Notes: generated by a model from the letters alone, not told the origin. 64,000 bases of DNA from Chthonomonas calidirosea (GCA_020722705.1 DYKI01000001.1:158156-222155), one strand, 5' to 3'; positions 8,410 to 18,048 are shown, numbered from the stretch's first letter. Made by a program: numbers and translations.

Positions 8410-10416
8410 ATGCCCGAGAATCCCCAGTCAGAGAGCGCTCCTGCCAATGCCCGTCCCCCAGTGACGCTTGCCGGGATATTCGGTCCGGAAGGGCGTCTGA
8501 AGGACCACCTCAGCGAGTTCGAGTACAGGCCCCAGCAGTTGGAGGCAGCCGAGTGCATTGCCCATGCGCTCGAGCAGAACCGGACATGCATCATCGAGGC
8601 CGGAACAGGCGTCGGCAAGTCGCTTGCCTATCTGGCCCCAGTGGCGCTGGCGCTCGCTGACAACCGCAAAGCCGTCATCTCAACCTACACAATCAACCTT
8701 CAGGAACAGCTCGTCCTGAAGGACATTCCGACCCTTATGGCCATACTGCCCGAACTGAGCATCCGCCCGTGCCTCATCAAAGGCAAGGGCAACTACCTCT
8801 GCAAGCAGGATTTCGACCAGGCGCTCGGAGACCTGTTCCACACGGCGGAACCCATGTTCGGTCGGCTGAGGTCCTGGGTGGCGCGCACGAAAACCGGCGA
8901 CAAAGCGGAACTCCCATTTGACTATCCCCACTGGAACGAGATCGCGTGCAACAACGACACATGCCGGGCTCGCGAATGCCGGTACTTCGATGTCTGCCAC
9001 TACTACCAGGTGCGCAAGAGAGCCGCAGCGAGCAACCTGATCGTTGTCAACCATGCCCTGTTGCTCACCGACCTGATCGCAGCCGAGGCGTCCGAAGACG
9101 GCATGGGTGTGTTGCCGCAATATGACATTCTGGTTGTGGATGAAGCCCATCATCTAGAGGATGCGGCGACAAGTACCCTCGAGACCGTCCTCGGTGATTG
9201 GGAACTCCCGACTCTGGCTGATCGGATTCGCCGGTCACTGGCGGGTCAGGGCCTTGCCGACTGCTGCGAGCGCATTGAGGGCATCAGCGCATCCATCTTC
9301 GACAGGCTGCGCAACAGAGGCAGCGAGTTCACGATCTCCGACCGCCTCGACGCATCCGAGTGGTCCAAGATCGTGCAGAGCTGCGATGCTGCGGCGGCCG
9401 AGTTGCGCACTGCCGCGCTCGAAATCCAGGCCGTCTCCACAGACGCCGAGGACGAAGACAAAGAGCGCCTCCTGGGTCTCTCCCGGGCCGCCGGCCGCCT
9501 CGCCGAGGCGGTGTCCATCATCAAGCGCGACCCTCAGGCAGAGTTGGTGAAGTGGTGCGAAGCGTCGCCCCGCCAGAGCAGGCGAGGAAGGGCATCAAGT
9601 CAGCGCGTTGTCATTCACGATACGCCCATCACGGTTGCCGATCTGCTGTGGGACAAGCTGTGGAGCCGCACGCAGCGCTCCGTTCTGACTTCTGCGACGC
9701 TCGCCACAAGCGGCGGCTTTGGATACCTCCGCTCAAGGTTAGGCATTCGATCACAGCCAGACGAACGGCTGATCGGCTCTCCGTTCGATTTTGCCAACCA
9801 GGCCATGCTCTACGTACCTGCGCATCTTCCCCCTCCGGACCGCGAGGCAAGCCCTGAGTACTATGACGCCATCGCCGACGAGATCGCCCGTATCGTCGAG
9901 ATGTCGCAAGGCCGCGCCTTTCTGCTGTTCACCTCGCGCCGAGCGCTGGACGAGGCACACACCCGCCTGCTGGCTCGGGTTCCGTTTCCGCTCTTTCGTC
10001 AGGGCGACATGCCGCCTCAAAAGCTGCTGAAGGCGTACCTTGAGAGTGAAAACGGCTGCCTCCTCGGCAACCAGACGTTCTGGGAGGGGGTTGACGTCCC
10101 CGGCACGGCCCTCAGTGTGGTGATCATTGACAGAATCCCATTCGCCGTACCCGACTCGCCGATCACCAAGGCACGCACGGATGCCATCAAAGCCGCCGGC
10201 GGAAACTGGTTTGCCGACTACAGCATCCCGCAGGCCCAGATACGTTTGAAGCAGGGCTTCGGGCGTCTCATCCGATCCCGAACAGATCGCGGGATTGTGT
10301 GCATCCTTGACACGCGCCTGCTCACGCGATGGTACGGCGCAGAGTTCATCCGTTTCTTGCCTCCGGCTTCCCGTGCAAGTCTCTGGCCCCGCGTTCAGAG
10401 GTTTTGGAACCTGTGA
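8410..10416 (+). CDS. dinG: DinG-family ATP-dependent DNA helicase
   Basis: EAGTGVGKSLAYLAPV (Walker A), Fe-S-type cysteines GKGNYLCKQ...CNNDTCRARECRYFDVC, VVDEAHHLED, QGFGRLIRSRTDRG. Confidence 0.9.
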   Translation: MPENPQSESAPANARPPVTLAGIFGPEGRLKDHLSEFEYRPQQLEAAECIAHALEQNRTCIIEAGTGVGKSLAYLAPVALALADNRKAVISTYTINLQEQLVLKDIPTLMAILPELSIRPCLIKGKGNYLCKQDFDQALGDLFHTAEPMFGRLRSWVARTKTGDKAELPFDYPHWNEIACNNDTCRARECRYFDVCHYYQVRKRAAASNLIVVNHALLLTDLIAAEASEDGMGVLPQYDILVVDEAHHLEDAATSTLETVLGDWELPTLADRIRRSLAGQGLADCCERIEGISASIFDRLRNRGSEFTISDRLDASEWSKIVQSCDAAAAELRTAALEIQAVSTDAEDEDKERLLGLSRAAGRLAEAVSIIKRDPQAELVKWCEASPRQSRRGRASSQRVVIHDTPITVADLLWDKLWSRTQRSVLTSATLATSGGFGYLRSRLGIRSQPDERLIGSPFDFANQAMLYVPAHLPPPDREASPEYYDAIADEIARIVEMSQGRAFLLFTSRRALDEAHTRLLARVPFPLFRQGDMPPQKLLKAYLESENGCLLGNQTFWEGVDVPGTALSVVIIDRIPFAVPDSPITKARTDAIKAAGGNWFADYSIPQAQIRLKQGFGRLIRSRTDRGIVCILDTRLLTRWYGAEFIRFLPPASRASLWPRVQRFWNL

Positions 10417-11261
10417 GCGACCACAAGGCCCGCAAGGCCAGTGCCGATGACTTGTTGGCCGAGACGCTGTCGCGAATGCTATCCGAGCACTTCACCGACA
10501 TACCCAACCCGGAGGAGATCGAAGTCGGCGTCGGGCGGCGTTCACGCCGCAGGCTCGGAACGGTGCGCAGAGGCCCGAATGGACCCTCAATCACGATCAA
10601 CCCCCTGCTGCTCCTCGATGGCGTGCCCGAATATGTCCTTGATGCGACCATGGCCCACGAGCTGTGCCACGTTGTCCACGGATATGGAACGCTTCACCGG
10701 CCCAAGCACCCCCCTCACCGTGGCGGACGCGTGACCGCTGAGCTGCGTGCGCGCGGGCTTCACGCCATGACCGATCGCGCCGACGCATGGATACGCAGCC
10801 AGTGGACGAACTGGTATGAGACACACGCCGCTGACCTTGCAGCCGCCCGAACAGCCCGGCTTGAGGAGCGCGCTCAGATGTGGCGCGCCTTCCTCGGGCA
10901 GCCGGGTGTCCGATCGGCACAGGACCTGTACCGCTGGTCGGATGCTCTGGCCCTCCGTCTGTCTGTTCAACCCATCCGCGGCGTCGAATGGCTCCATGCC
11001 GGCACCCGGCAGCGCCGCCTGTCGTATTGCCGGACCCGAGACTGGATCGTCCTGCTGCATGGTGTGCTGGCCCACGCTAGTGTCCCCGAATCCGTCCTTC
11101 GGTACGAGCTGGCCGCCTGGCTTCAGTACTTGACCACACGGCACGATCGCGGCACACACTTCTCGATCGAGCAGGCGATGTCGGAGCATGAGATCGCCGA
11201 AGCGCAGCACTGGCGACGGTATTGCTGGAGCCGTTTCCGGACGAAGCATTCACCCGGATGA
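10413..11261 (+). CDS. SprT/YgjP-like zinc metalloprotease-like protein
   Basis: MAHELCHVVHGYG (HExxH) with a downstream His (KHPPHRGG). GTG start overlaps the dinG stop (GTGA). Confidence 0.65.
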   Translation: MSDHKARKASADDLLAETLSRMLSEHFTDIPNPEEIEVGVGRRSRRRLGTVRRGPNGPSITINPLLLLDGVPEYVLDATMAHELCHVVHGYGTLHRPKHPPHRGGRVTAELRARGLHAMTDRADAWIRSQWTNWYETHAADLAAARTARLEERAQMWRAFLGQPGVRSAQDLYRWSDALALRLSVQPIRGVEWLHAGTRQRRLSYCRTRDWIVLLHGVLAHASVPESVLRYELAAWLQYLTTRHDRGTHFSIEQAMSEHEIAEAQHWRRYCWSRFRTKHSPG

Positions 11262-11349
11262 CATTCCGGATTCCGCGGCCTGCTGCGAGTAATGCACCAC
11301 AATGGGCGGCCCGCTCGATTGCATGGCGCCGCATCATGGAGGAGAGGAG

Positions 11350-11985
11350 ATGAGCGACCCAAACGATCAGGACGTTTCGGCACCGGAGTTGTCACCGAAC
11401 AATGTGCGAACAGACCTCGTGGCGGAGAATGCCGCAAAGCCTTCGACACCCAGCGCGACCGTGGCTGATACAGGCGTACGCAGGATGCCCGATCACGTTC
11501 GTCGCCGCCTGATCACCCTGCGCGACGGGCAGATGTACTTGCCAAGCGCCTACCGGGTGGTGTGGTTTCGTGAGGACCATCCGGATTGGGCCATCATCAC
11601 CGAGTTGATCGAGGGCGGTCAGCAGGCAGGATGGGCGACAGTTCGAGCGAGCGTCATCACAGACAACGGCCGGGTCATCGCGACCGGTATGAAGACCGAG
11701 AGCAAGGGCGATTTCCCCGGCGGCTGGGTTGAGAAGGCGGAAACCGGGGCGGTTGGACGCGCGCTTGCGCTCGCTGGATATGGCACGCAGTTCGCGCCTG
11801 ATCTCGACGATGCGGACGCTCCCCATGCGCCCGAGCCTCACCGCCCGAGTCAGCCGCGATCTTCAGGCGCATCTCAGAAGCGGCCTATTCGCCAGGAAAC
11901 CCGCATCTGGGCAGGTCCGGGCCAGTGTCCGGGCTGCCATGCGCCCGCGGGCAAGCCGCACAGCACCTCTTGTCCGGGGAGTTGA
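11350..11985 (+). CDS. Conserved hypothetical; annealing-protein-like (ETGAxGRALA motif) domain plus C-terminal zinc-ribbon-like segment
   Basis: SAYRVVWFREDHPDWAIITE...GRVIATGMKTESKGDFPGGWVEKAETGAVGRALALAGYGTQFAPDLDD; tail CPGCHAPAGKPHSTSC. SD GGAGGAGAGG before ATG 11350. Confidence 0.55.
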   Translation: MSDPNDQDVSAPELSPNNVRTDLVAENAAKPSTPSATVADTGVRRMPDHVRRRLITLRDGQMYLPSAYRVVWFREDHPDWAIITELIEGGQQAGWATVRASVITDNGRVIATGMKTESKGDFPGGWVEKAETGAVGRALALAGYGTQFAPDLDDADAPHAPEPHRPSQPRSSGASQKRPIRQETRIWAGPGQCPGCHAPAGKPHSTSCPGS

Positions 11986-12047
11986 CCATACCCGGTGAGT
12001 GAGTCGGCAGCGCACCGAAACCCAGCACCGATGGCCGGGCGGAGCGA

Positions 12048-13340
12048 TTACGTGACGATTCTCCGCCCGGGCAGTCTGATCATCTGCTCTCGACCGGGAC
12101 CGACCGAGACTGCCCATACCGGAATGCCAATCAGCTCTTCGACGCGCGCCACGTAAGCCCGACACGGCTCGGGAAGCTCGTCAAAACTGGACACGCTGGT
12201 GATGTCCTCGCTCCATCCCGCGAGTTCCTCGTAGACAGGCCGTACGTCTTCGCGTGCGGCCAGATCGTACGGCAGATCGTCGGTCTCGAGCCCGCCCATT
12301 CGGTACTTGGTGGCGATCCGGACCGTGTCGAGACCTGACAGCACGTCAAGATGCCCCAGCATGAGCGTCCGCAAGCCGTTGTGCATCGCTGAGTACCGAA
12401 GCACGACCGTGTCAAGCCACCCGCACCTGCGCGGCCGCCCGGTCGTGGTGCCGTATTCCCTGCCCCGCTCCCGGATGTGGTCACCGATGGAGTCGGTCAG
12501 TTCTGTTGGGAAGGCGCCGGCTCCAACCCGCGTCGTGTAGCACTTGGCGACTCCAACAACGCTGTCAATCGAGCAAGGACCGACACCCGTACCGACGCAG
12601 GCAGCCCCAGCGACCGGATGAGATGAGGTCACATAGGGATAAGTGCCCGTGTCCAGGTCGAGCATGGTGCCCTGGGCGCCTTCGAAGACGACACCCTTTG
12701 GACCCCGCGCGGCTGCAGCCACCAGTGGGGCCGTGTCACATACGAACGCCGAGAGTTCCTTCGCATACGCATCGTACTCGGTGATGATTGCTGGAATGTC
12801 CAGGGGCTCATGGCCGTAGAGCTTTGTCAGCAGCTCGTTGGCAGCCTCAAGCCGGACACGCATCGCATCGGCGCGGCGGCCGTCGTCCACGAACTCACCC
12901 ATGCGCAGGCCTCGCCGCGCGGCCTTGTCTGCATACGCAGGACCGATCCCCTGCCCTGTTGTCCCGATAGCCGATCTCCGACGCGATCGCTCCTCGAGAC
13001 CATCAATCAGGCGATGATACGGCAGGATGACATGAGCTTGACCGGACACGCGGAGGTTGCTGACCGCAACGCCGCGCATGGTCAGGTCTCTGATCTCGCG
13101 TACCAGGATGGAGGGATCAACGACCACGCCCGCCGAGATGACGCAAGTCACGCCGGCGTGGAGGATGCCGGAAGGTACCAGATGCAGCTTGAAAACCTCG
13201 CCCCCTGCAGTGACAGTATGACCGGCATTGCTTCCGCCGCCATAGCGAACCACCGCATCTGCGCGCTCGGCAAGGTAGTCCACCACCTTGCCTTTGGCCT
13301 CATCGCCCCATTGCGCGCCGACAACCACGACGTTGGGCAT
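12048..13340 (-). CDS. purA: Adenylosuccinate synthetase
   Basis: MPNVVVVGAQWGDEAKGKVVDYLAERADAVVRYGGGSNAGHTV; GTTGRPRRCGWLD. Confidence 0.95.
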   Translation of the reverse strand: MPNVVVVGAQWGDEAKGKVVDYLAERADAVVRYGGGSNAGHTVTAGGEVFKLHLVPSGILHAGVTCVISAGVVVDPSILVREIRDLTMRGVAVSNLRVSGQAHVILPYHRLIDGLEERSRRRSAIGTTGQGIGPAYADKAARRGLRMGEFVDDGRRADAMRVRLEAANELLTKLYGHEPLDIPAIITEYDAYAKELSAFVCDTAPLVAAAARGPKGVVFEGAQGTMLDLDTGTYPYVTSSHPVAGAACVGTGVGPCSIDSVVGVAKCYTTRVGAGAFPTELTDSIGDHIRERGREYGTTTGRPRRCGWLDTVVLRYSAMHNGLRTLMLGHLDVLSGLDTVRIATKYRMGGLETDDLPYDLAAREDVRPVYEELAGWSEDITSVSSFDELPEPCRAYVARVEELIGIPVWAVSVGPGREQMIRLPGRRIVT

Positions 13341-13361
13341 CTCGCACCTCCCCAAAGTACA

Positions 13362-13385
13362 AATGGATAGCTGACGCTATCCATT
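13362..13385 (-). promoter_or_regulatory. Perfect 10-bp inverted repeat (hairpin/operator candidate) in the predicted purA 5' leader
   Basis: AATGGATAGC-TGAC-GCTATCCATT; lies between the predicted purA promoter and its SD/ATG. Confidence 0.7.
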
Positions 13386-13411
13386 CATCGCGCGAGCTAT
13401 TCACTTAAGCC

Positions 13412-13441
13412 ATTATGTCCGTTCCAGCCCAGCCATGTCAA
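13412..13441 (-). promoter_or_regulatory. Sigma70-type promoter for purA
   Basis: Minus strand: TTGACA-N18-CATAAT. Confidence 0.75.
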
Positions 13442-13471
13442 CGCAAGCTGCAAAGGTAGAATACGGCAGCC

Positions 13472-15382
13472 ATGAGCTTACTGATTGCACGCGGTGTAGA
13501 GAAGTCATTCGGGGCACTGACGCTCTTCCATAACCTCTCCATGCGCCTCGAATGGGGCCAGCGCGTCGGCCTTGTGGGTCCAAACGGCTCCGGCAAGACG
13601 ACGCTCCTGCGCATGATCGTCGGTGACCTCGAACCGGACCGAGGGGTCATCACGCGGGCCAAGGGTCTTCGATGCGGATACCTCCGTCAGGAACAGCTTG
13701 TCGCCTCCGATCGAACGGTCTATGAGGAAGCCGAAGCGGCCTTCGCGCCAGTGCTCGCCATGCAGGCACGCATGGCCGAACTGGAGGCGCTGATCAGTTC
13801 CGGTGACGAAGCGATTCTGAAGGATCTGATGGATGAGTACGGCACCATGCGCGATCGCTTCGAGGCCATGGGCGGCTATGACTCACTGCGGGACATCCGT
13901 CGGGTCCTTAGCCAACTCGGTTTCGCTGAGTCCGACCTTGCGCGCCCCACCTGCGAACTGTCGGGCGGGCAGAAAACGCGCTTGGCCCTCGCCAGGCTGC
14001 TGTTGTCCGGTCCGGACATACTCCTGCTCGACGAACCAACGAACCACCTTGACCTCGCTGCCACCGAGTGGCTCGAAGGGTTCCTGAGCTCGTTCGGCGG
14101 CGCTCTCATCCTGGTGTCGCATGATCGCCGGTTCCTTGATGCTGTTGTCACCTCCATCGCTGAGGTGGATCGAGAGCAGTTGACCTTCTACCGCGGAGGC
14201 TTTTCCGCCTATTGGGCCGAACGTGAGCGCCGTGTCGAGCAGGCGGCGCTGGACACCCAGCGACGCGACGAGGAGATACGAAGGCTTGAGGACTTCTGGC
14301 GGCGCAACAAAGCAGGCCAGAACCGCAACATGGCATGGTCGCGTCTGAAAGCCGCTGAGCGCCTCCGACAAGAGGCGGTCCGCGGGCCGCAGGAGCATGC
14401 TCGGATCCATGCGGCTCTTTCCTCAGGACGACGGAGCGGCAACGAGGTGGTCATTGCCGAAAGGCTGACCAAGCGGTTTGGGGAGAGAACCTTGTTCTCC
14501 GACCTGACCCTCCTTGTGACCCGAGGACAGCGAGTGGGCATCGTTGGCCCCAACGGGTCAGGGAAGTCAACGTTGCTTCGGATTGTCATTGGAGAGGAGC
14601 CTCCTACCTCGGGACGCATCAGGCTCGGCGCATCCGTAACGGTAGGTTACTTTGCCCAGGAGGCTTCCGGTCTCGATCCTGATCTGACGGTGCTTGAGTC
14701 CTTGATGTCCGTCCGCGAGATGCTGCCCGGCGAGGCGAGGTCTTTCCTCGCGCGTTTCCTCTTCACGGGCGACGACGTATTCCGGAAGATCAGCGTCCTG
14801 TCGGGAGGTGAGAAGAACCGGCTGATGTTGGCGCAGCTCGTACTCGAAAGACCAAATCTGCTCGTGCTTGATGAGCCGACCAACCACCTCGATCTGATCG
14901 CTCGTGACGCCCTCGCTCGGATGTTGCGCGAGTTTGACGGAACCATGCTGCTGGCTTCACACGACCGGTATCTGCTTGACGAAACCACGACGCACACCTT
15001 GGAAATCGCCGGAGGGCACGCACAGATTCACGACGGCTCGTACTCCGTCGCCAAGCGCGAGGCATCGAAACGGTCAATCGCGCAGCCGATGGCCAAAGCG
15101 ACCTCCCGCAGCGACGCCGATCGGGCGAAACCACGGAACTCCTTCGAACTGGCACGGGCCAGAAAGAAGGCGGCGCGAGCCGTACAGGACGCCGAAGAAC
15201 GGGTCACCGAGATCGAGGACTGGCTGCAGCGCATCGAAGAGTGTCTTTCGTATCCGTCGCCCAGCGACGACGTTGTGCGCCTTGCCCATGACCACGCCCA
15301 GGCACAGGCCGATCTTGAGACGGCGATGCGACAATGGGAAGCTGCTGTGGCCGAGGCCGAGGACCTGGGTATTCCTCCGTAG
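13472..15382 (+). CDS. ABC-F family ATP-binding protein
   Basis: Two ABC domains (GPNGSGKTTLL, LSGGQKTRLALARLLL; GPNGSGKSTLL, LSGGEKNRLMLAQLV), inter-domain linker, C-terminal coiled coil, no TM segments. Confidence 0.92.
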   Translation: MSLLIARGVEKSFGALTLFHNLSMRLEWGQRVGLVGPNGSGKTTLLRMIVGDLEPDRGVITRAKGLRCGYLRQEQLVASDRTVYEEAEAAFAPVLAMQARMAELEALISSGDEAILKDLMDEYGTMRDRFEAMGGYDSLRDIRRVLSQLGFAESDLARPTCELSGGQKTRLALARLLLSGPDILLLDEPTNHLDLAATEWLEGFLSSFGGALILVSHDRRFLDAVVTSIAEVDREQLTFYRGGFSAYWAERERRVEQAALDTQRRDEEIRRLEDFWRRNKAGQNRNMAWSRLKAAERLRQEAVRGPQEHARIHAALSSGRRSGNEVVIAERLTKRFGERTLFSDLTLLVTRGQRVGIVGPNGSGKSTLLRIVIGEEPPTSGRIRLGASVTVGYFAQEASGLDPDLTVLESLMSVREMLPGEARSFLARFLFTGDDVFRKISVLSGGEKNRLMLAQLVLERPNLLVLDEPTNHLDLIARDALARMLREFDGTMLLASHDRYLLDETTTHTLEIAGGHAQIHDGSYSVAKREASKRSIAQPMAKATSRSDADRAKPRNSFELARARKKAARAVQDAEERVTEIEDWLQRIEECLSYPSPSDDVVRLAHDHAQAQADLETAMRQWEAAVAEAEDLGIPP

Positions 15383-15421
15383 AGGCAGGCCGCTCGGACT
15401 GCCGATCTACTCCCCGGCGCG

Positions 15422-15450
15422 TTGACATAGGTACGTTATCATGGGATAAT
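15422..15450 (+). promoter_or_regulatory. Sigma70-type promoter for the pspA-like operon
   Basis: TTGACA-N17-GATAAT about 70 nt upstream of the pspA-like ATG. Confidence 0.75.
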
Positions 15451-15522
15451 ACGCTTCGGCTTCCTGCAGGGAAGTGTGTTTTTGTTCGCCCTTATCTTCG
15501 GTCGCCTGGAAAGAGGTCCAAA

Positions 15523-16284
15523 ATGCTAAGACGGATCTTCCGCTATCTGCGCGCGCTTATCATGGGTAAGCTCGACCAACTCGAGGACCCACAGGTGATC
15601 ATTGATGAGTCGCTCCGCGAGATGCGCGAGACTCAGATCAAGAACCGCGAGCGGGCCGTCCAGGCCATCACCCAGAAGAACAACCTGCAGAAGCTGGTTG
15701 ACGACGAGGAGCGCGCAGCTCGCAACCTCGAGGCGAAGGCCGCGCTCGCCCTGCAGCAAGGCAATCGCGAGTTGGCCAAGTCTCTCCTGAGACAGCAAGC
15801 ACAGCATCTCAAGGCCCTCGAACAGATGCGCGTGTCACTCAAGCAGGCCGAGGAAACATCGCAGGCCGTCAAGCTTGCCATTCAACGGGACGAAGAACGG
15901 GTCCGGCAGAAGATGGCCGAGGCATTGGCGCTCAAGGCCCACATGAAGCAGGCCGAGATCCAGATCGCCATCAACAAGGCGCTCGACGGCATGCAGATGG
16001 ACGATGCCACACAGAGCTGGGATCGTGCGGAGGAGAGGATTCGCAACATGCAGTCGGAGGCGGCAGCCCGAGCCGAGATCGCCAGCACGAGTATGGCCAA
16101 CAAGCTTGCCACTCTTGAGGATCAGCAGGTGGACGCCGAATCGGATCGTATGTTGGCCGAGCTTGAGGCGAAACTCGGCCTCGCCGGCGCTCCCGCATCG
16201 CCTTCGCAGCCTGTTTCTGTGGATGCAACCGAAGATGACGTTGACCGCCAGCTTCGCGAGCTCGAGCAGAAGCTCGCACGCTAG
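15523..16284 (+). CDS. pspA: PspA/IM30 (Vipp1) family protein
   Basis: MLRRIFRYLRALIMGKLDQLEDPQVIIDESLREMRETQIKNRERAVQAI; long alpha-helical coiled coil. Confidence 0.9.
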   Translation: MLRRIFRYLRALIMGKLDQLEDPQVIIDESLREMRETQIKNRERAVQAITQKNNLQKLVDDEERAARNLEAKAALALQQGNRELAKSLLRQQAQHLKALEQMRVSLKQAEETSQAVKLAIQRDEERVRQKMAEALALKAHMKQAEIQIAINKALDGMQMDDATQSWDRAEERIRNMQSEAAARAEIASTSMANKLATLEDQQVDAESDRMLAELEAKLGLAGAPASPSQPVSVDATEDDVDRQLRELEQKLAR

Positions 16285-16301
16285 CTTGCGACTTGCTCCG
16301 C

Positions 16302-17153
16302 ATGGGTGACCTGTCTGCCGGCCAGCGTTTTCTCTACGTCGCGCGGCGCGTCTTTACGTCACCTCTGGCGCTTCTGACGTGGCTGGCCGCCATTGCAGTT
16401 TCCGCCACGCTGGGGTGGTCATCCATCCCGTTCGCCGCCGCCATAGTGATCCAAGGTGCCCTCCTGTTCTGGCGTCTCAATGATTCGGACTACCTGCATC
16501 GCCTGTTCGCCGACCGCGAGGCTCGCGAGCAGACGCTTGCGGATACCGACATCGAAGCGTCCCTCGAAAAGATGGACTTCGAAACCCGCCAGCGGATCCG
16601 CTATGTCGTGCAGCTCCAAAAGGACATCACTCGCGAAGCTCGCGCCACAGACGTTGAGCCTTACGCCCGCGCCGAGCTGGATCGCATCGCATCGAAGCTC
16701 CCCGCGCTCGTTCAGCAAGCCATACGCATGGCCAGCCGGAAGCAGCATCTCGCCAAGTACCTGCAGCACGTTGACGAGCGCGCCCTGCGTGCCTACGCGG
16801 AGAACCTGCGGTCACGAATCGAAGCGACAACCGATCCCGTCTCGAAGGCGCAGTATGAACAGGCGCTGCGGGCTCGCGAGGCCGAGCTCGGAACCTACCA
16901 GGCGATCGCCCAGGCGTCCGGCAGGATTGACAGTCAACTGGAGAACGTCGAGGCCACGTTCGCAAGTTGGAAGGCCAAAGTCATACGCCTCAAGACGGTG
17001 GACATCGGTAACGTGGCCTCGTTCAGCGAGGGGCTGGTGCATGAGCTTGACAGCCTCGGGCGCGAGATCGAGCTTCTCGACTCGAGCGTCATGGAGGCGC
17101 TCGGCCCCGAAACGTCCGTTCCCATCGAGCAGAGGGTGGGCAGCAACACATGA
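16302..17153 (+). CDS. Membrane-anchored coiled-coil protein in the pspA operon
   Basis: Two adjacent hydrophobic stretches near the N terminus (LALLTWLAAIAVSATLGW, IPFAAAIVIQGALLFW), then a long charged helical region. Confidence 0.6.
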   Translation: MGDLSAGQRFLYVARRVFTSPLALLTWLAAIAVSATLGWSSIPFAAAIVIQGALLFWRLNDSDYLHRLFADREAREQTLADTDIEASLEKMDFETRQRIRYVVQLQKDITREARATDVEPYARAELDRIASKLPALVQQAIRMASRKQHLAKYLQHVDERALRAYAENLRSRIEATTDPVSKAQYEQALRAREAELGTYQAIAQASGRIDSQLENVEATFASWKAKVIRLKTVDIGNVASFSEGLVHELDSLGREIELLDSSVMEALGPETSVPIEQRVGSNT

Positions 17154-17650
17154 GCTGGCAGCAACGGCTTAGGCACATCGCGCTCAGCCAGGTGCGTGCC
17201 ATCAAGGAGCGCCTCGATCGCATTGACGCTGAAATGGACGATGAGTACCTATCGGAGCGTCATTCGAGAGACGCCGCCATACGTGAACTGGACGAGGTCG
17301 GCGAAATGCCAGTCCCCGGTCGTCCGCATCCCGCAGAGCCGGCGGCGGAGTTGAGCCCGTCTCAGTCCACGCAAACCACGGATACTGGAACCACCGCGAT
17401 CCAGGATGAGCGATCCGCGAAGCTGTCGCGTGCCTACCGGATCATGGGTGTGCAAGACGGCGCCGACCTTTCGGAAGTCGAGGCTGCATACCGAAAGCTG
17501 TCCGCGCGCTGCCGTGCCGCAGAGTTTCCCGAAGGATCCGAAGAGCGCGAGACGGCAGACGCCATTATGGCGCGTGTCAACGAAGCGTACAACACGCTTC
17601 GAGAGGAGCTCAACCCGGCGGCTGCACGTTTCGACAAGCTCGAACTCTGA
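17150..17650 (+). CDS. J-domain-like protein lacking the HPD motif
   Basis: C-terminal LSRAYRIMGVQDGADLSEVEAAYRKLSARCRAAEFPEGSEERETADAIMARVNEAYNTLREEL resembles a J domain but has RAAEFPEGS where YHPD is expected. ATGA overlap with the previous gene. Confidence 0.6.
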   Translation: MSWQQRLRHIALSQVRAIKERLDRIDAEMDDEYLSERHSRDAAIRELDEVGEMPVPGRPHPAEPAAELSPSQSTQTTDTGTTAIQDERSAKLSRAYRIMGVQDGADLSEVEAAYRKLSARCRAAEFPEGSEERETADAIMARVNEAYNTLREELNPAAARFDKLEL

Positions 17651-17658
17651 TCTGGAGA

Positions 17659-17688
17659 TTGCTTTAAGCGCTCGGACATGGGTATACT
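17659..17688 (+). promoter_or_regulatory. Putative sigma70-type promoter for rpsT
   Basis: TTGCTT-N18-TATACT upstream of an SD (GGAGGTG) and the GTG start. Confidence 0.5.
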
Positions 17689-17717
17689 CGCTCGGTTCTA
17701 CCGGAGGTGACTTCAGC

Positions 17718-17990
17718 GTGCCCAATATCAAATCCGTAGTGAAGGATGTCAAGAAATCCCGCGCCAACAGGCTAAGGAATATCTCGACGAAGTCCGCCAT
17801 CAAGACTCTGGTCAAGAAGGCGAAGGCGGCGCTGGACGCCGGCGACGCGCAGGCAGCGCCAGTGGCCGTCAAAGCCGCATTGAGCGTCATTGACAAGGCC
17901 GTCGAGAGAGGGATCATCCACAAGAACGCAGGGGCCAGACGCAAGTCAAGGCTCATGCGACGCGCCAGTCGCGAGGCGACCGGACAGTAG
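17718..17990 (+). CDS. rpsT: 30S ribosomal protein S20
   Basis: VPNIKSVVKDVKKSRANRLRNISTKSAIKTLVKKAKAAL...GIIHKNAGARRKSRLMRRA; GTG start. Confidence 0.92.
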   Translation: MPNIKSVVKDVKKSRANRLRNISTKSAIKTLVKKAKAALDAGDAQAAPVAVKAALSVIDKAVERGIIHKNAGARRKSRLMRRASREATGQ

Positions 17991-18024
17991 CCGATCGCCC
18001 GACTGCGGCGTTGCTACACAGCAT

Positions 18025-18048
18025 GGCCCCGCATAACGCGGGGCCTTT
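18025..18048 (+). terminator. Intrinsic terminator after rpsT
   Basis: GGCCCCGC-ATAAC-GCGGGGCC followed by TTT. Confidence 0.7.
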
